DNA from: an uncultured Oscillospiraceae bacterium
Lineage (GTDB): Bacteria > Bacillota > Clostridia > Oscillospirales > Oscillospiraceae
Length of the DNA: 6,237 nt
Direction of reading: 5' to 3'
NCBI GenBank assembly: GCA_910585735.1
Contig: CAJUEU010000070.1
Coordinates: 1 to 6,237, forward strand
Shown here: in pieces, positions 5,919-6,237 of the stretch
Numbering within the stretch: the stretch's first letter is position 1
Layout of the letters: every line of letters begins with the position of its first letter
Made by a program: the position numbers and the translations under genes
The notes under the pieces: model-generated
What the model was told of the DNA's origin: nothing
Databases searched by the model: none
The model's input: only the letters and a program-made list of their open reading frames with translations

Positions 5919-5970
5919 GGGACATCATTCGGCTTTGCCGAATGACCGTCCCGGCAGTCTTTCGACTGCC
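5919..5970 (+). repeat. Back-to-back hairpin pair between tpiA and gpmI
   Basis: The first hairpin pairs GGGAC (5919-5923) with GTCCC (5948-5952) and, after a small internal loop, TCATTCGGC (5925-5933) with GCCGAATGA (5937-5945) around a TTT loop. The second follows with no gap: GGCAGTC (5953-5959) with GACTGCC (5964-5970) around TTTC. Neither is followed by a T-run, so it does not look like an intrinsic terminator. It may be an RNA-processing or stabilising structure, or a dispersed intergenic palindrome; sequence alone does not decide. Confidence 0.65.
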
Positions 5971-6011
5971 TGCGTGACATGGCTACTTTAAGCCAGAAGA
6001 AGAGGTATATT

Positions 6012-6237
6012 ATGAGTAAAACTCCGACCACATTGATCATTATGGACGGCTTCGGCCTCCGGGACGAGACGGCGGGCAACGCCATCGCCAACGCCCGGAA
6101 GCCCTTCCTGGACAAAGTCTTTGCCGAGTGCCCCGGCTGCAAGCTGTCGGCCTCCGGCCTGGACGTAGGTCTCCCCGAGGGCCAGATGGGCAACTCCGAG
6201 GTGGGCCACACCAACATCGGCGCCGGCCGGGTGGTGT
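6012..6237 (+). CDS. gpmI: 2,3-bisphosphoglycerate-independent phosphoglycerate mutase (5' part)
   Basis: Only the first 75 codons are in the window; the frame is open at the right edge. The enzyme interconverts 3- and 2-phosphoglycerate through a phosphoserine intermediate and two Mn ions. The N-terminal metal motif IMDGFG has Asp12. The catalytic serine is Ser62 in GQMGNSEVGHTNIGAGRVV (residues 58-75 region). Both positions equal those of the well-studied Geobacillus enzyme. The ATG at 6012 follows AGAGGT (6001-6006), a moderate ribosome-binding site. It is separated from tpiA by 103 nt containing the hairpin pair. It belongs to the cofactor-independent family and not the dPGM (GpmA) family. 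An enolase gene would be a common next neighbour but lies outside the window. Confidence 0.96.
   Translation, partial: MSKTPTTLIIMDGFGLRDETAGNAIANARKPFLDKVFAECPGCKLSASGLDVGLPEGQMGNSEVGHTNIGAGRVV

Noticed and set aside
5030..6217. Long minus-strand open frame opposite tpiA and gpmI
   Set aside because: It crosses three + strand gene boundaries and the hairpin pair, and its product has no domain pattern.

Overview
The window looks like chromosome from a low-redox, GC-rich Firmicute, most plausibly of the Oscillospiraceae (Flavonifractor/Pseudoflavonifractor type). That placement is inference. It rests on the GC-rich third codon positions, strong AGGAGG-type ribosome-binding sites, AT-rich intergenic promoters, a RibU-type ECF riboflavin transporter under an FMN riboswitch, and a pgk-tpiA-gpmI glycolytic gene order. 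All genes lie on the + strand, packed into three transcription units, and no mobile element, CRISPR array or tRNA/rRNA gene is visible.

Unit 1 (1-1771) is a flavin-responsive operon. An FMN riboswitch (9-120) is followed by an intrinsic terminator (180-212). Next come ribU, the substrate-binding membrane subunit of an ECF riboflavin transporter, and a creatininase-family metal-dependent amidohydrolase whose start lies 16 nt after the ribU stop. A strong terminator (1731-1771) closes the unit. The 5' strand of the riboswitch can pair with the 5' arm of the leader terminator, which gives a simple antiterminator. The creatininase-like enzyme is the most interesting gene here: its place in an FMN-controlled operon suggests a flavin-related substrate. 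The only flavin-pathway member of that family I know is the archaeal formylamide hydrolase ArfB.

Unit 2 (1822-3076) is prfB (peptide chain release factor 2) alone, with its own consensus sigma-A promoter and terminator. It lacks the usual programmed +1 frameshift, but an AUG-UGA pair lies in frame just upstream of the start.

Unit 3 (from 3210 past the right edge) starts with a clear promoter in an AT-rich spacer. It carries trmL (tRNA wobble 2'-O-methyltransferase), pgk, tpiA and the start of gpmI. pgk, tpiA and gpmI encode consecutive or linked steps of lower glycolysis. gapA, which often heads such operons, is absent here and trmL occupies the promoter-proximal place. A plausible internal promoter precedes tpiA, and a pair of back-to-back hairpins without a U-tract separates tpiA from gpmI.
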